Assembly: GCF_900177725.1 (NCBI RefSeq)
Contig: NZ_FXAT01000001.1
Span: forward strand, 558,001 to 622,000
Length of the DNA stretch: 64,000 bases
From: Paraburkholderia susongensis
GTDB lineage: Bacteria > Pseudomonadota > Gammaproteobacteria > Burkholderiales > Burkholderiaceae
Direction: 5' to 3'
The position numbers and the translations under genes are program-made. The notes beneath the pieces were generated by a model. The model searched no databases. It worked only from the letters and a program-made list of their open reading frames with translations, and was not told where the DNA came from. Shown in pieces: positions 32,640-41,758 of the stretch. Position 1 is the stretch's first letter. Every line of letters starts with the position of its first letter.

Positions 32640-33722
32640 GTGATTCGCTCAACCTCACGCTTCGCTTCATCGCTCGAACCGCTCTTGCACAAACTCTCGC
32701 GCGTTGCCGCGACGGCGTTGCCGGTGAGCCTGATCGTCGCGAGCGCCGCCTTCGCCACGCTCGCGCCGCAGGCAGCCCGCGCCGACGAAACCGCGATCTG
32801 CTACAACTGCCCGCCCGAATGGGCCGACTGGGCAAGCCAGATCAAGGCGATCCAGCAGAAGACCGGCATTCGCGTGCCGTTCGACAACAAGAACTCGGGC
32901 CAATCGATCGCACAACTCATGGCCGAGCAGAAAAGCCCGGTCGCCGACGTCGTCTATCTCGGCGTATCGTCCGCGTTCCAGGCGAAGGACAAGGGCGTGA
33001 TCCAGCCGTACAAGCCCGCTCACTGGAACGACATCCCCGCCGATCTGAAAGACCCGCAGGGCTACTGGTTCACGATCCATTCGGGCACGCTCGGCTTTTT
33101 CGTCAACAAGGACGCGCTCGAAGGCAAGCCCGTGCCACGCTCCTGGGCCGACCTGCTCAAGCCCGAATACAAAGGCATGATCGGCTACCTCGATCCGTCG
33201 AGCGCCTTCGTCGGCTATGCGGGCGCGGTCGCGGTGAACGAGGCGCTCGGCGGCACGCTCGATAACTTCGAGCCGGGCCTCGACTGGTTCAAAAAGCTCA
33301 AGGCCAACGAACCGATCGTGCCGAAACAGACCGCGTACGCGCGCGTGCTGTCCGGAGAAATTCCGATCCTGCTCGACTACGACTTCGACGCGTATCGCGC
33401 GAAATACAAGGATCACGCGAACGTCGAATTCGTGATTCCCAAGGAAGGCACGATCTCGGTGCCTTACGTGATGAGCCTCGTAAAGGGTGCGCCGCATGAA
33501 GCGAACGGCAAGAAGGTGCTCGACTTCGTGCTGTCCGACGAAGGCCAGAAGCTGTGGGCGCAGGCGTATCTGCGGCCGGTGCGCGCGAGCGCGATGAGCC
33601 CCGAAACCGCCGCGAAATTCCTGCCCGCCAGCGACTATGCCCGCGCGAAACCGGTCGACTTCGCGAAGATGGCCGAGAAGCAGTCGAGCTTCGGCGAGCG
33701 CTATCTGCAGGTGATGCATTGA
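32640..33722 (+). CDS. ABC importer periplasmic binding protein
   Basis: 360 residues with a long signal peptide (basic start, hydrophobic VSLIVASAAFATLAPQ, cleavage near ARA-DE). The mature part is of the iron/2-aminoethylphosphonate/polyamine binding-protein group: VADVVYLGVSSAFQAKDKGVIQPY, LGFFVNKDAL, YKGMIGYLDPSSAFVGYAG, GEIPILLDYDFDAYRAKY. The start is GTG 32640, after TAGGAGACCCGCA. Its last codons overlap the TTG start of the permease gene. The phosphodiesterase at the operon end makes a glycerophosphodiester or phosphonate-like ligand more likely than iron. Confidence 0.88.
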   Translation: MIRSTSRFASSLEPLLHKLSRVAATALPVSLIVASAAFATLAPQAARADETAICYNCPPEWADWASQIKAIQQKTGIRVPFDNKNSGQSIAQLMAEQKSPVADVVYLGVSSAFQAKDKGVIQPYKPAHWNDIPADLKDPQGYWFTIHSGTLGFFVNKDALEGKPVPRSWADLLKPEYKGMIGYLDPSSAFVGYAGAVAVNEALGGTLDNFEPGLDWFKKLKANEPIVPKQTAYARVLSGEIPILLDYDFDAYRAKYKDHANVEFVIPKEGTISVPYVMSLVKGAPHEANGKKVLDFVLSDEGQKLWAQAYLRPVRASAMSPETAAKFLPASDYARAKPVDFAKMAEKQSSFGERYLQVMH

Positions 33723-34543
33723 ACGACGTCACGTTCCCGCTGCGCTGGCGCATTGCGTTGCTCGCGCCGGCGCTCGCGGTCTTCCTCGCGTTCTGGCTGC
33801 TGCCGATGAGCGCGCTCGTGCAGCTCTCCGGCGGCGGCCACGCGTTCGCGACCTATCGCGCGATGCTGACGAATCCGCGCTACATGTCGAGCCTCGGTGC
33901 GACCGTCGTGTTGTCGGCGGCGGTCACGGCGGCCACGCTCGTGCTGTCGGTGATCGCGGGCCTGCTGCTCGCGCGCCGCGAGTTTGCGGGCAAGCGCACG
34001 CTGCTCGCGCTGCTGACGTTTCCGCTCGCGTTCCCGGGTGTCGTGGTCGGCTTCATGGTCATCATGCTGGCGGGTCGTCAAGGGCTGATCGGTGCGCTCT
34101 CGCTGAAACTCACGGGCGAGCGCTGGGTGTTCGCGTATTCGATGAGCGGCCTCTTTCTCGGTTACCTGTACTTCTCGATTCCGCGCGTGATCGTCACTGT
34201 GATGGCCTCGGCGAGCAAGCTCGATGCGTCGCTCGAAGAAGCCGCGCGCTCGCTTGGCGCCTCGCCGTGGCGCATCACGCGCGACATCGTGCTGCCCGCG
34301 CTGTCGCCGGGATTGATCGCCGCGGGCGCGGTGTGCTTCGCGACCGCGATGGGCGCGTTCGGCACCGCCTTCACGCTCGCCACCGACATCGACGTGCTGC
34401 CGATGACCATCTACACCGAGTTCACGCTCAACGCGAACATGGTGACGGCCGCGGGCCTGTCGATCGTGCTGGGCATCGTCACGTGGGCCGTGCTTGCGAT
34501 CGCGCGCAGCGCGAGCGGCTCGGGCGTGGCGGCGAGCGCATGA
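33719..34543 (+). CDS. ABC importer permease 1
   Basis: 274 residues, six or seven membrane spans, BPD_transp_1 domain. The EAA loop reads EEAARSLGASPWRITRDIVLPALSPGLIAAG near residues 170-200. The start is a TTG at 33719 overlapping the preceding stop (TTGA), which argues for translational coupling; no in-frame ATG lies nearby. It forms the inner-membrane channel with permease 2. Confidence 0.88.
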   Translation: MNDVTFPLRWRIALLAPALAVFLAFWLLPMSALVQLSGGGHAFATYRAMLTNPRYMSSLGATVVLSAAVTAATLVLSVIAGLLLARREFAGKRTLLALLTFPLAFPGVVVGFMVIMLAGRQGLIGALSLKLTGERWVFAYSMSGLFLGYLYFSIPRVIVTVMASASKLDASLEEAARSLGASPWRITRDIVLPALSPGLIAAGAVCFATAMGAFGTAFTLATDIDVLPMTIYTEFTLNANMVTAAGLSIVLGIVTWAVLAIARSASGSGVAASA

Positions 34544-35529
34544 GCGGCGCGCGTGACCCTGTGACTCGCGTACCGAAAGACAGGATACCTATGCATTCCA
34601 TCACCGCCTCTTCTTCGCAAGCCGGCGCCGGCGCGCGTGCGCGGCGCAGTTGGCTCGGGCGTTGGTTCCGTCAGTCCCGCCGGCCTGATACGCGTACATG
34701 GCTCGCCGCCGGCCAATGGCTCGTCACGCTGCTCCTGTGCGCGTTCCTGATCGTGCCGGTCGTCATGTCGATCGTGGCCGGGTTGACGGTCAACTATTTC
34801 AAGGGCGTCTCGAGCGGACTCACGCTGCGCTGGCTCGCCGAGGTGTGGACGCAGTATCACGACTCCGTGTGGCTGTCGCTCGAAGTGGCGGCGGCAACGC
34901 TCGTCGTCACGCTGCTGACCGGCGTGCCCGCCGGTTATGTGCTCGCGCGCAGCAAGACGCGCTTCGCACGCGTCGTCGAGGAATTTCTCGTGCTGCCGAT
35001 CGCGCTGCCCGGGCTCGCCTCCGCGCTCGCGCTGCTCGTGATCTACGGCGGCTTCACGGCGTTCCGCATGAGCGCGGCGTTCATCGTCGCCGGTCATGTG
35101 GTGTTCACGCTGCCCTTCATGGTGCGCGCCGTCGCCGCGATCTGCGCGAGCAGCGATCTGCGCACACTCGAAGAAGGCGCGGCGAGTCTCGGCGCGAGCT
35201 TCTTCCAGCGCTTCGTGACGATCGTGCTGCCGAACGCGCGGCCCGGCATCGTCGCGGGCGCGCTCGCGGTGCTGACACTGTCGATCGGCGAATTCAACCT
35301 CACGTGGATGCTGCACACGCCCGATACGAAGACGCTGCCGGTCGGCCTCGCCGACACCTACGCGTCGATGCGCATCGAGATCGGCAGCGCGTACACGATC
35401 CTGTTCTTCATCATGACGATGCCGCTGCTCGTCGCGATGCAATGGCTCGGCGTCGATGCGACCGGCCAGCGCAGCGCGTCGAAAAAGCGCGGCGCCGCTT
35501 CTTCCGCGAAGTCCATCGACACGCCATGA
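34540..35529 (+). CDS. ABC importer permease 2
   Basis: 329 residues from ATG 34540, which overlaps the previous stop (ATGA); an ATG at 34591 with AGGA upstream is the alternative. It has six membrane spans and the EAA motif EEGAASLGASFFQRFVTIVLPNARPGIVAGA near 215-245. It pairs with permease 1. The start overlap matches the tight packing of the operon. Confidence 0.87.
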   Translation: MSGARDPVTRVPKDRIPMHSITASSSQAGAGARARRSWLGRWFRQSRRPDTRTWLAAGQWLVTLLLCAFLIVPVVMSIVAGLTVNYFKGVSSGLTLRWLAEVWTQYHDSVWLSLEVAAATLVVTLLTGVPAGYVLARSKTRFARVVEEFLVLPIALPGLASALALLVIYGGFTAFRMSAAFIVAGHVVFTLPFMVRAVAAICASSDLRTLEEGAASLGASFFQRFVTIVLPNARPGIVAGALAVLTLSIGEFNLTWMLHTPDTKTLPVGLADTYASMRIEIGSAYTILFFIMTMPLLVAMQWLGVDATGQRSASKKRGAASSAKSIDTP

Positions 35530-36590
35530 AACTCACTTCGGTTCCCATCACGCTCACGCAGTGCGCCAAAACGTTTCGCGGCACGCGCGTGCTCGAGCCG
35601 CTCGACCTCTCGATCGGCGCGGGCGAAACCCTGGTGCTGCTCGGCCCCTCCGGCTGCGGCAAGACGACGACGCTGCGCCTGATCGCGGGGCTCGAAACGC
35701 CCGACGCGGGCGGCCGCATCGCATTCGGCGACGACGACGTGACCGCTTTGCCGATCGAGAAACGCGCGGTCGGCATGGTGTTCCAGAGCTACGCGCTGTT
35801 TCCGAATCTCACCGTGCGCGGCAACATCGGCTATGGGCTGAAGATCAAACGCGTGCCGGCCGGCGCCGCGCGGCAACGCGTGGACGAACTGCTCGACATG
35901 ATGCGGCTCACCGCGCACGCCGACAAACCGGTCGATCAGCTCTCCGGCGGTCAGCGTCAACGCGTGGCGCTGGCTCGCGCGCTCGCGGTGCAGCCGCGCG
36001 TGCTGTTGCTCGACGAGCCGCTGACCGCGCTCGACGCGCGCCTGCGCGACACGTTGCGCAGCGAGATGAACGCGCTTCTGCGCGAGCTCGGCATCACGAC
36101 CGTCTACGTGACGCACGATCAGGCCGAGGCCATGGAACTCGGCGACCGCATCGTCGTGATGAGCGCGGGGCGCATCGAGCAGATCGGCTCGCCGCGCGAC
36201 ATCTACTATCGCCCGGCGAATCGCACGGTCGCGCAGTTCGTCGGCACGATCAACCGGCTCGCGGGCGAGCGGCGCGACGGCATGCTGACGACGAGCGGCG
36301 GCGCCGTGCCCTTGCCTGCCCATGTCGCCGATGCGGCAACCGCCGCGCCCGCGCACAGCACGCACGAGATCTTTTTCCGCCCCGAAGACGCGCGTCTCAC
36401 CGACCCGGCAAGCGCGCAATTGCGCGGCCACGTCGAAAGCACCGCGTTTCTCGGCGAACGCACGCGTCTGACGATTGGCGGCGCCGCGCCAGAGCCGCTC
36501 TTCGTCGATGTCGCGGGCCGCATCGAACTCGCGCGCGGCACGCTGGTCGGCATCTCGATCGAACAGGGCGCGCTCATTGCGCTATCGTAG
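35526..36590 (+). CDS. ABC importer ATPase
   Basis: 354 residues: Walker A GPSGCGKTTT near 40-49, Q-loop VFQSYALFPNLTV, signature LSGGQRQRVALARAL, Walker B VLLLDEPLTALDARL, switch His in YVTHDQAEAMELGDR, and a C-terminal TOBE domain (from about 280) that may take part in regulation. It belongs to the PotA/FbpC/PhnT-like group. ATG 35526 overlaps permease 2 (ATGA). Confidence 0.93.
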   Translation: MKLTSVPITLTQCAKTFRGTRVLEPLDLSIGAGETLVLLGPSGCGKTTTLRLIAGLETPDAGGRIAFGDDDVTALPIEKRAVGMVFQSYALFPNLTVRGNIGYGLKIKRVPAGAARQRVDELLDMMRLTAHADKPVDQLSGGQRQRVALARALAVQPRVLLLDEPLTALDARLRDTLRSEMNALLRELGITTVYVTHDQAEAMELGDRIVVMSAGRIEQIGSPRDIYYRPANRTVAQFVGTINRLAGERRDGMLTTSGGAVPLPAHVADAATAAPAHSTHEIFFRPEDARLTDPASAQLRGHVESTAFLGERTRLTIGGAAPEPLFVDVAGRIELARGTLVGISIEQGALIALS

Positions 36591-36634
36591 TGAAAGCAGC
36601 GCCGGGTTCCGGCGCGCCATATCAAGGACTCCCC

Positions 36635-37459
36635 ATGCTACTGGCTCAAATCAGCGATCTGCATATCAAGCGGCCCGGCGCGCTCGCCTACCGCCGCATC
36701 GATACCGCACCCTATCTCGCGCGCTGCGTCGCCGCGCTCAATGCGCTCGTGCCGCGCCCCGACGCGGTCATCATGACGGGCGATCTCGTCGATCAGGGCG
36801 ACCCGCAACAGTACGAACACCTGAAAGCGCTGCTCGCGCCGCTCGAGATCCCCTACTTTCTGATGGTCGGCAATCACGACGAACGCGCCGCGTTGCGCGC
36901 GGCTTTTCCCGAGCGCGCGGAACTGCATGGCGGTGGCGAGTTCGTGCAGTATGCGGTCGACGTCGGCGCGCTGCGCCTGATCGCGCTCGATTCGCTGGTG
37001 CCGGGCGCGAGCGGCGGCATGCTGTGCGACACGCGGCTCGCGTGGCTCGCGCAGCAGCTCGACGCGGCAAGCGGCAAACCGGTCGTGGTCGCGCTGCATC
37101 ATCCGCCGTTCGCCTGCGGCATCGGGCATATGGACGAAATGCGGCTCGACCCGGCGGCGGCGGACAAGCTCGCGGCGTTGATCGCCCGTCACCCGAATGT
37201 GGAGCGCGTGATCTGCGGACACGTGCATCGGCCGATGCACGTGCGCTTTGGCGGCACGATCGCGTGCGCGGTGCCGGCGCCCGCGCATCAGGTCGCGCTC
37301 GATCTGCGCGACGACGCGCCGTCGATGTTCGTGATGGAGCCGCCCGCGTATGCGCTGCACCGCTACGATCCGGCCACAGGCATCGTCACGCACCATGCGT
37401 ATGTCGATGCGTCCGACGGGCCTTATCCGTTTTACGACGACGACGGGCTGATCGACTGA
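36635..37459 (+). CDS. GpdQ-like metallophosphodiesterase
   Basis: 274 residues of the class-III cyclic-nucleotide/glycerophosphodiesterase family. The two-metal site is complete: D8-x-H10 (ISDLH), GD50 (MTGDLVD), N80-H81 (GNHDE), HHPP near 158 and GHVH near 193. The overall plan is that of Enterobacter GpdQ, which hydrolyses glycerophosphodiesters. No signal peptide is present, so it is cytosolic and acts after import. It lies 44 bases after the ABC ATPase gene, so it is likely part of the same LacI-controlled operon. A cAMP phosphodiesterase activity cannot be excluded. Confidence 0.87.
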   Translation: MLLAQISDLHIKRPGALAYRRIDTAPYLARCVAALNALVPRPDAVIMTGDLVDQGDPQQYEHLKALLAPLEIPYFLMVGNHDERAALRAAFPERAELHGGGEFVQYAVDVGALRLIALDSLVPGASGGMLCDTRLAWLAQQLDAASGKPVVVALHHPPFACGIGHMDEMRLDPAAADKLAALIARHPNVERVICGHVHRPMHVRFGGTIACAVPAPAHQVALDLRDDAPSMFVMEPPAYALHRYDPATGIVTHHAYVDASDGPYPFYDDDGLID

Positions 37460-37626
37460 AGCGGGTGGCCCGCCGGGCCGACACTCAACGCGTCGGCCCG
37501 GCACGAGCGCGCAGAAAACACCGCTTTCCCGCGCCGGGCGTCCGTCAGCACGATCCGCCCCGCTCCGGTATGATCGGCACGCTCGAGGATCGCGCATGGG
37601 CCGGTCCGCTGCTCCACGCCTCTCTC

Positions 37627-38832
37627 ATGTCCACTCCCGACGCTTCCCCCTCCGCTCCCGCTTCCTCGTCCCGCTCGTTGCGCGGCCTGTTGCTGCTGCT
37701 CGCGACGATCGCCGGTATCTCGGTCGCGAACATCTACTACAACCAGCCGCTGCTCGACAATTTCCGCCAGTCGTTTCCGGGCAACGCGTCGTGGGTCGGC
37801 GCGGTGCCGGCCGTCACGCAGCTCGGCTACGCGGCGGGCATGCTGCTGCTCGCGCCGCTCGGCGATCGCTTCGACCGGCGCCTGCTGATCCTGCTGCAGA
37901 TCGCCGGCATGTGTATCGCGCTCGTCGTCGCGGCTTCGGCGCCGACGCTCGCGGTGCTGATCGTCGCCAGTCTCGCGATCGGCGTGCTTGCGACGATCGC
38001 GCAGCAGGCCGTGCCGTTCGCGGCCGAACTCGCGCCGCCGTCCGAGCGCGGCCACGCGGTCGGCATGGTGATGAGCGGCCTGCTGCTCGGCATTCTGCTC
38101 GCGCGGACCGCGGCGGGCTTTGTCGCCGAATACTTCGGCTGGCGCTCCGTGTTCGGCGCGTCGGTCGTCGCGCTGCTCGTGCTGGCGGTCGTCATCATGC
38201 TGCGTTTGCCGAAGAGCCAGCCGACCTCGACGCTGCCGTACGGCAAGCTGCTCGTGTCGATGTGGCATCTCGTGACCGAGCACCGCGCGCTGCGCGAGGC
38301 GTCGCTGACCGGCGCGGCGCTGTTCGCGGCGTTCAGCATCTTCTGGTCGGTGCTCGCGCTGCTGCTCGCGGGCGCGCCGTTCCATCTCGGACCGCAGGCG
38401 GCGGGTCTGTTCGGTATCGTCGGGGCAGCGGGCGCGATGGCCGCGCCGCTTGCGGGCAAGTTCTCCGACCGGCGCGGACCGCGCGCGATCATCACGGTCT
38501 CGATCGTGTTCGTCGCCATTGCGTTCGTCGTGTTCGGCGCATCGGCGAAGAGCATCCTGGGGCTCGTGGTCGGCGTGATCGTTCTCGACATCGGCGTGCA
38601 GGCCGCGCAGATTTCGAACCAGTCGCGCATTTACGCGCTGAAGCCCGAAGCGCGCAGCCGTGTGAATACCGTGTACATGGTCGCGTATTTCATCGGCGGC
38701 GCGCTCGGCTCGGGTGTCGGCGCAATCGTCTGGCCGGTGTTTGGTTGGATCGGCGTGAGTGTCGCGGGGATTGCATTCACGGGGTTGGCCGCGTGGAATC
38801 ATTTGCGGCTGCCGGCGCGGGCTGGGCATTGA
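37627..38832 (+). CDS. MFS exporter (DHA1-like, YgaY/YnfM type)
   Basis: 401 residues, 12 membrane spans. ISVANIYYNQPLLDNF in the first span and APLGDRFDRRLLILLQ in loop 2-3 mark a subgroup of drug or metabolite exporters. ATG 37627 is preferred; ATG 37570 is also in frame, and no ribosome site favours either. It is a separate transcription unit from the phosphodiesterase gene, 167 bases away. The substrate is unknown. The 179 bases after it hold no gene. Confidence 0.85.
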   Translation: MSTPDASPSAPASSSRSLRGLLLLLATIAGISVANIYYNQPLLDNFRQSFPGNASWVGAVPAVTQLGYAAGMLLLAPLGDRFDRRLLILLQIAGMCIALVVAASAPTLAVLIVASLAIGVLATIAQQAVPFAAELAPPSERGHAVGMVMSGLLLGILLARTAAGFVAEYFGWRSVFGASVVALLVLAVVIMLRLPKSQPTSTLPYGKLLVSMWHLVTEHRALREASLTGAALFAAFSIFWSVLALLLAGAPFHLGPQAAGLFGIVGAAGAMAAPLAGKFSDRRGPRAIITVSIVFVAIAFVVFGASAKSILGLVVGVIVLDIGVQAAQISNQSRIYALKPEARSRVNTVYMVAYFIGGALGSGVGAIVWPVFGWIGVSVAGIAFTGLAAWNHLRLPARAGH

Positions 38833-39011
38833 CATCGGGCTGACCAACGCGGCGCACCTACACTTTTGCCGATCCAACACCGCTGGACCGTAATTCGTGT
38901 ATCTCGCTGAGGAAAATCATCCTTCGCCCATTTCATACTTCGTCGCGATTGGATAGCTTAACGGACGGTTAACATCTATAACAGCCTCGTGAAACAAGAG
39001 GACCGCCTGTA

Positions 39012-39365
39012 ATGAACGACACATGGGTCGATCTCGATCAGTTCATACGGGAAATGCGCACACCTGCTGCGTTGCCTCTCGACGAGGAACTGACCCGCGA
39101 CATGGATCTGTATCACGATCTCGATTGGGAGCCTGCGAGGATCACAGACGTGATGCATCGGTGGGCCGAGCGGTTCCACGTGGACCTGAAGGACTTCGAT
39201 GTGGCCTACTACGTTCCCTCCGCAAACATGCGAAAGCGCGACGTCATGGCGGCCGCACTGAAATCTCCTTTTAGTGCAAAGGCACGCGAATTACTCGGTG
39301 GTCGCTCACTCACACTCGGGATGCTCGAAGAAGCAATGAAGCGGGGACGGTGGCAACGGGACTAG
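39012..39365 (+). CDS. DUF1493-like small protein
   Basis: 117 residues, acidic, with LPLDEELTRDMDLYHDLDWEPARITDVMHRWAERF resembling the acyl-carrier-like pattern of DUF1493, where the phosphopantetheine Ser is absent. AAGAGGACC precedes the ATG by about 12 bases. Cytosolic, function unknown. No operon partner. Confidence 0.7.
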   Translation: MNDTWVDLDQFIREMRTPAALPLDEELTRDMDLYHDLDWEPARITDVMHRWAERFHVDLKDFDVAYYVPSANMRKRDVMAAALKSPFSAKARELLGGRSLTLGMLEEAMKRGRWQRD

Positions 39366-39739
39366 AAACACAGCCCAAACCCGGGCAGCGCGTGGCGGGC
39401 GCTTCGACATCCGGCGCGGTGCGTTGAGCGGCACGGATATCGATGTCGTGATGCCAGGTGTCAGCACAGCAACGCCGCCGGTCGATCTGCCGCCGCCGCA
39501 GACTTCACTCGCATCGCTGACTTCGTCGCAAAGCAAGGCCCGGCGGCATGGCGCAAGCGCCGTTGTGGGGCTACGCCGGCGCAAACACCGGCGCCTGCCT
39601 ACAACAAAATCGCCCCGCGTCTGACAGCGCCGCTCCTGTCCTTTTTTACCGTACAATCAGGCCAGTTCGAACCCGGATCGACTGGCATGGCTCCGACCGG
39701 GCGATATCAACCGCTGCTTTCTCGACAAGGAGAACTTTC
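39366..39739. other. Gene-free stretch before the entericidin gene
   Basis: No convincing gene was found on either strand. The last 100 bases contain a likely promoter for the entericidin gene: TACAAT at 39652-39657 fits a -10 element; no clear -35 was found. Confidence 0.5.
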
Positions 39740-39877
39740 ATGACCCGACTGATCGCTTTGCTTCTGCTTGCAGGAACGGCAATGCTTGCCACCGGTTGCA
39801 ACACAATAGCGGGGGCCGGTGAAGATATCTCGAAGGGTGGCAATGCCATCACGAACTCCGCGGATAAGGCCAAGTAA
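39740..39877 (+). CDS. Entericidin A/B-family small lipoprotein
   Basis: 45 residues: lipoprotein signal peptide ending in lipobox LATGC (Cys20), then NTIAGAGEDISKGGNAITNSADK, the entericidin EcnA/EcnB signature. Entericidins are small envelope lipoproteins tied to stress and stationary phase. The ribosome site AAGGAGAACTTTC and a good terminator downstream frame a single-gene unit. Confidence 0.9.
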   Translation: MTRLIALLLLAGTAMLATGCNTIAGAGEDISKGGNAITNSADKAK

Positions 39878-39903
39878 GCGGAAGTCTGGTGGAATCGGGA
39901 TAG

Positions 39904-39933
39904 CCCGTCGCGGAAAGCCGTGGCGGGTTTTTT
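39904..39933 (+). terminator. Terminator of the entericidin gene
   Basis: CCCGTCGCGG-AAAG-CCGTGGCGGG stem (two G-U pairs) followed by six T. Confidence 0.8.
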
Positions 39934-39963
39934 ATTTCTGTCGTGCTTTATAGGCCGCGCCCC

Positions 39964-40893
39964 TCACGCAGTGCCCTTCTTCCGGTAATCGAACCAGAAA
40001 GACAGCCCGACGCTCACCAGAATCACGATCGTCGCCACCACCGTCGAGCGCGTGACCGGCTCGCCGAGCAGCAGCGCGCCGAGCACGACCGCGATCACCG
40101 GATTCACGTACATGCAGCTGCTCGCAATGATCGGGCTCGTGTGGCGGATCAGAAAGCCGTACGCGACATACGCGGCCATCGTGCCGATCAGCATCAGGTA
40201 GAAAAACGCGAGCACCGGCAGAAAATGAAGCTCGAGCATACGTTCGCCCGACACCCACGCGACCAGCGTCGAGATCGCGCCGCCGAGGCCGATCTGCAGC
40301 GCGGTCGACAGAAACAGATCCGACGGCAGCTTCAGCCGCCCGGCCAGATGCGCGCCGACCGCCCAGAAGAGCGCGCCGCAAAGAATCGCGAGACTGCCGC
40401 CCGCTGAACCTGGCGTGCTGTCGCCGTGACTGAGAATGGCAATACCGACGAGCCCGAGCCCGACCGCGAACCATTCGCCACGGCCGATCTTGCGGCCCGC
40501 GACGGCCGCGATGATCGTCGCGAAGAGCGGCACGGTCGCGACCATCACCGCCGCGGTACCGGTGCCGACGGTGCGCATCCCGTAAGCAAGCATGCCGCTC
40601 GACAAGCCCACGAGCATCGTGCCGACGATCCCCGCGTTGCGGATTTCAGCGAAAGTCGGCCACAGCGGCTTGCGGCGCACCGCGAATACGAACAGGCCAA
40701 TGCCGGCGAACAGGTTGCGCAACCCGGAGAGCAGCAGCGGCGGGAACGAGCCGAGCGCGACGTGCACGGCGAGATACGTCGAGCCCCATACGAGATAGAC
40801 GACGGTGAGCGCGAGCGCAATCTGGCCGTTATGCGACTGCGGCAAACGGATCGGCCAGTTACGCGGAGAAAAAACCGAGCGTTGCAACGACAT
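39964..40893 (-). CDS. EamA/DMT-family transporter
   Basis: 309 residues, ten membrane spans in two EamA repeats: VVYLVWGSTYLAVHVALG at the start of the first and SLAILCGALFWAVGAHLAGRL at the start of the second. RhaT/YdcZ-like efflux or uptake carriers belong here; the substrate is unknown. ATG 40893 is the family start. In-frame codons extend much further upstream but have a low-quality composition. The 320 bases beyond its start hold nothing recognisable. Confidence 0.87.
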   Translation of the reverse strand: MSLQRSVFSPRNWPIRLPQSHNGQIALALTVVYLVWGSTYLAVHVALGSFPPLLLSGLRNLFAGIGLFVFAVRRKPLWPTFAEIRNAGIVGTMLVGLSSGMLAYGMRTVGTGTAAVMVATVPLFATIIAAVAGRKIGRGEWFAVGLGLVGIAILSHGDSTPGSAGGSLAILCGALFWAVGAHLAGRLKLPSDLFLSTALQIGLGGAISTLVAWVSGERMLELHFLPVLAFFYLMLIGTMAAYVAYGFLIRHTSPIIASSCMYVNPVIAVVLGALLLGEPVTRSTVVATIVILVSVGLSFWFDYRKKGTA

Positions 40894-41214
40894 GCGTTCA
40901 GCCCGCCTGCGCCGCCGAGGTTGTCCATGTGGGAGGCGTGGCGCCTGCGCTGAAAACGCGGGGGCGGCATGGCGAACGCCGCATCGGCGATGCGGTCTGG
41001 CGGGTGAGGCTGGCGGACATGTCGGTGGAACGGGAAAACGATGCGGGCGGCCAGATCGGTCAATGAGGTCGATCAGGCCAATGAGGCCACAATGCCGCGG
41101 CCCCGATGAGAAGTGCCGCGACTGGCACGTGCCGAAAGCTGCGGCGCGCACCGCATTATGCAGTAAGCGCCCACCGCGTCGCTCGGGAGAATCGTAACTT
41201 TTTGGCGTACTTGC

Positions 41215-41247
41215 AACAGAAAAAAGCCGGGGACGCCGCCCCGGCTT
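41215..41247 (-). terminator. Terminator of the MXKDX gene
   Basis: Read on the minus strand, AAGCCGGGG-CGGCGT-CCCCGGCTT is followed by TTTTCTG. It lies 133 bases past the MXKDX stop, after a low-complexity repeat. Confidence 0.75.
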
Positions 41248-41330
41248 CTTATCGGCCTCTTATCGGCTTCCGGCCGGCTTCTTGCGCGCTTCTTGCGCGC
41301 TTCTTGCCCGCCTCTTGCCGGCTTTTTCGG
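41248..41330. repeat. Low-complexity tandem repeat (cttcttgcgcg-like)
   Basis: A run of 11-12-base units (ttcttatcggc, ctcttatcggc, ttcttgcgcgc twice, ttcttgcccgc, ctcttgccggc) between the MXKDX gene and its terminator. On the minus strand, one frame gives a short Lys/Arg/Ala-rich string resembling histone-H1-like tails, but without a start. Confidence 0.6.
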
Positions 41331-41379
41331 CCCGCGCCTTACCCGCCCAAGTTGGGACCGGCGAGGGCCGCTGCGCGGC

Positions 41380-41628
41380 TCAATTGGCCATTGCGCCCGA
41401 CGCCTCGTGCTTCATGCCCGGGGAGCCCATGGCGTCGCCCTTCTTCATCGAGTCGTGCTTCATCGCGTCCTTCTTCATGCTGTCCTTCGACATGCTGTCT
41501 TTGGACATCGAATCTTTCGACATCGTGTCCTTCGACATCGCGCCGCTCGCCTGAGCGAACGCTGCGCCGCTGCCCGTGAGCAATGCGGCCGTGATCGTTA
41601 CGATAGTTGCGACTGCAAACTTTTTCAT
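41380..41628 (-). CDS. Pentapeptide MXKDX-repeat secreted protein
   Basis: 82 residues: signal peptide (cleavage near AAFA-QA), then repeats of Met-(Ser/Lys)-Lys-Asp-x: MSKDT, MSKDS three times, MKKDA, then drifting MKHDS and MKKGD. This is a recognised small Burkholderiales family of unknown role, Met- and Lys/Asp-rich and likely unfolded in the periplasm; metal or oxidant handling has been guessed for such compositions. The coding DNA is itself a 15-base tandem repeat and so is prone to length change. It is 130 bases downstream of the molybdoenzyme gene on the same strand. Confidence 0.85.
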   Translation of the reverse strand: MKKFAVATIVTITAALLTGSGAAFAQASGAMSKDTMSKDSMSKDSMSKDSMKKDAMKHDSMKKGDAMGSPGMKHEASGAMAN

Positions 41629-41758
41629 GGGATGACTCCATTTGTGGTGAGTGAATCGATGCCGGCTCGAGCCGGCGCATTTCCGAAGCCGCTGCCGCAA
41701 GCGGTCGCGTGCGCGGCGCGCGTGGCGTAGCCCTGCGCGTGCGCCGCTGTCGCCTGCG

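Noticed and set aside
41248..41330. CRISPR-like array
   Set aside because: Units are only 11-12 bases, contiguous and degenerate, without spacers.
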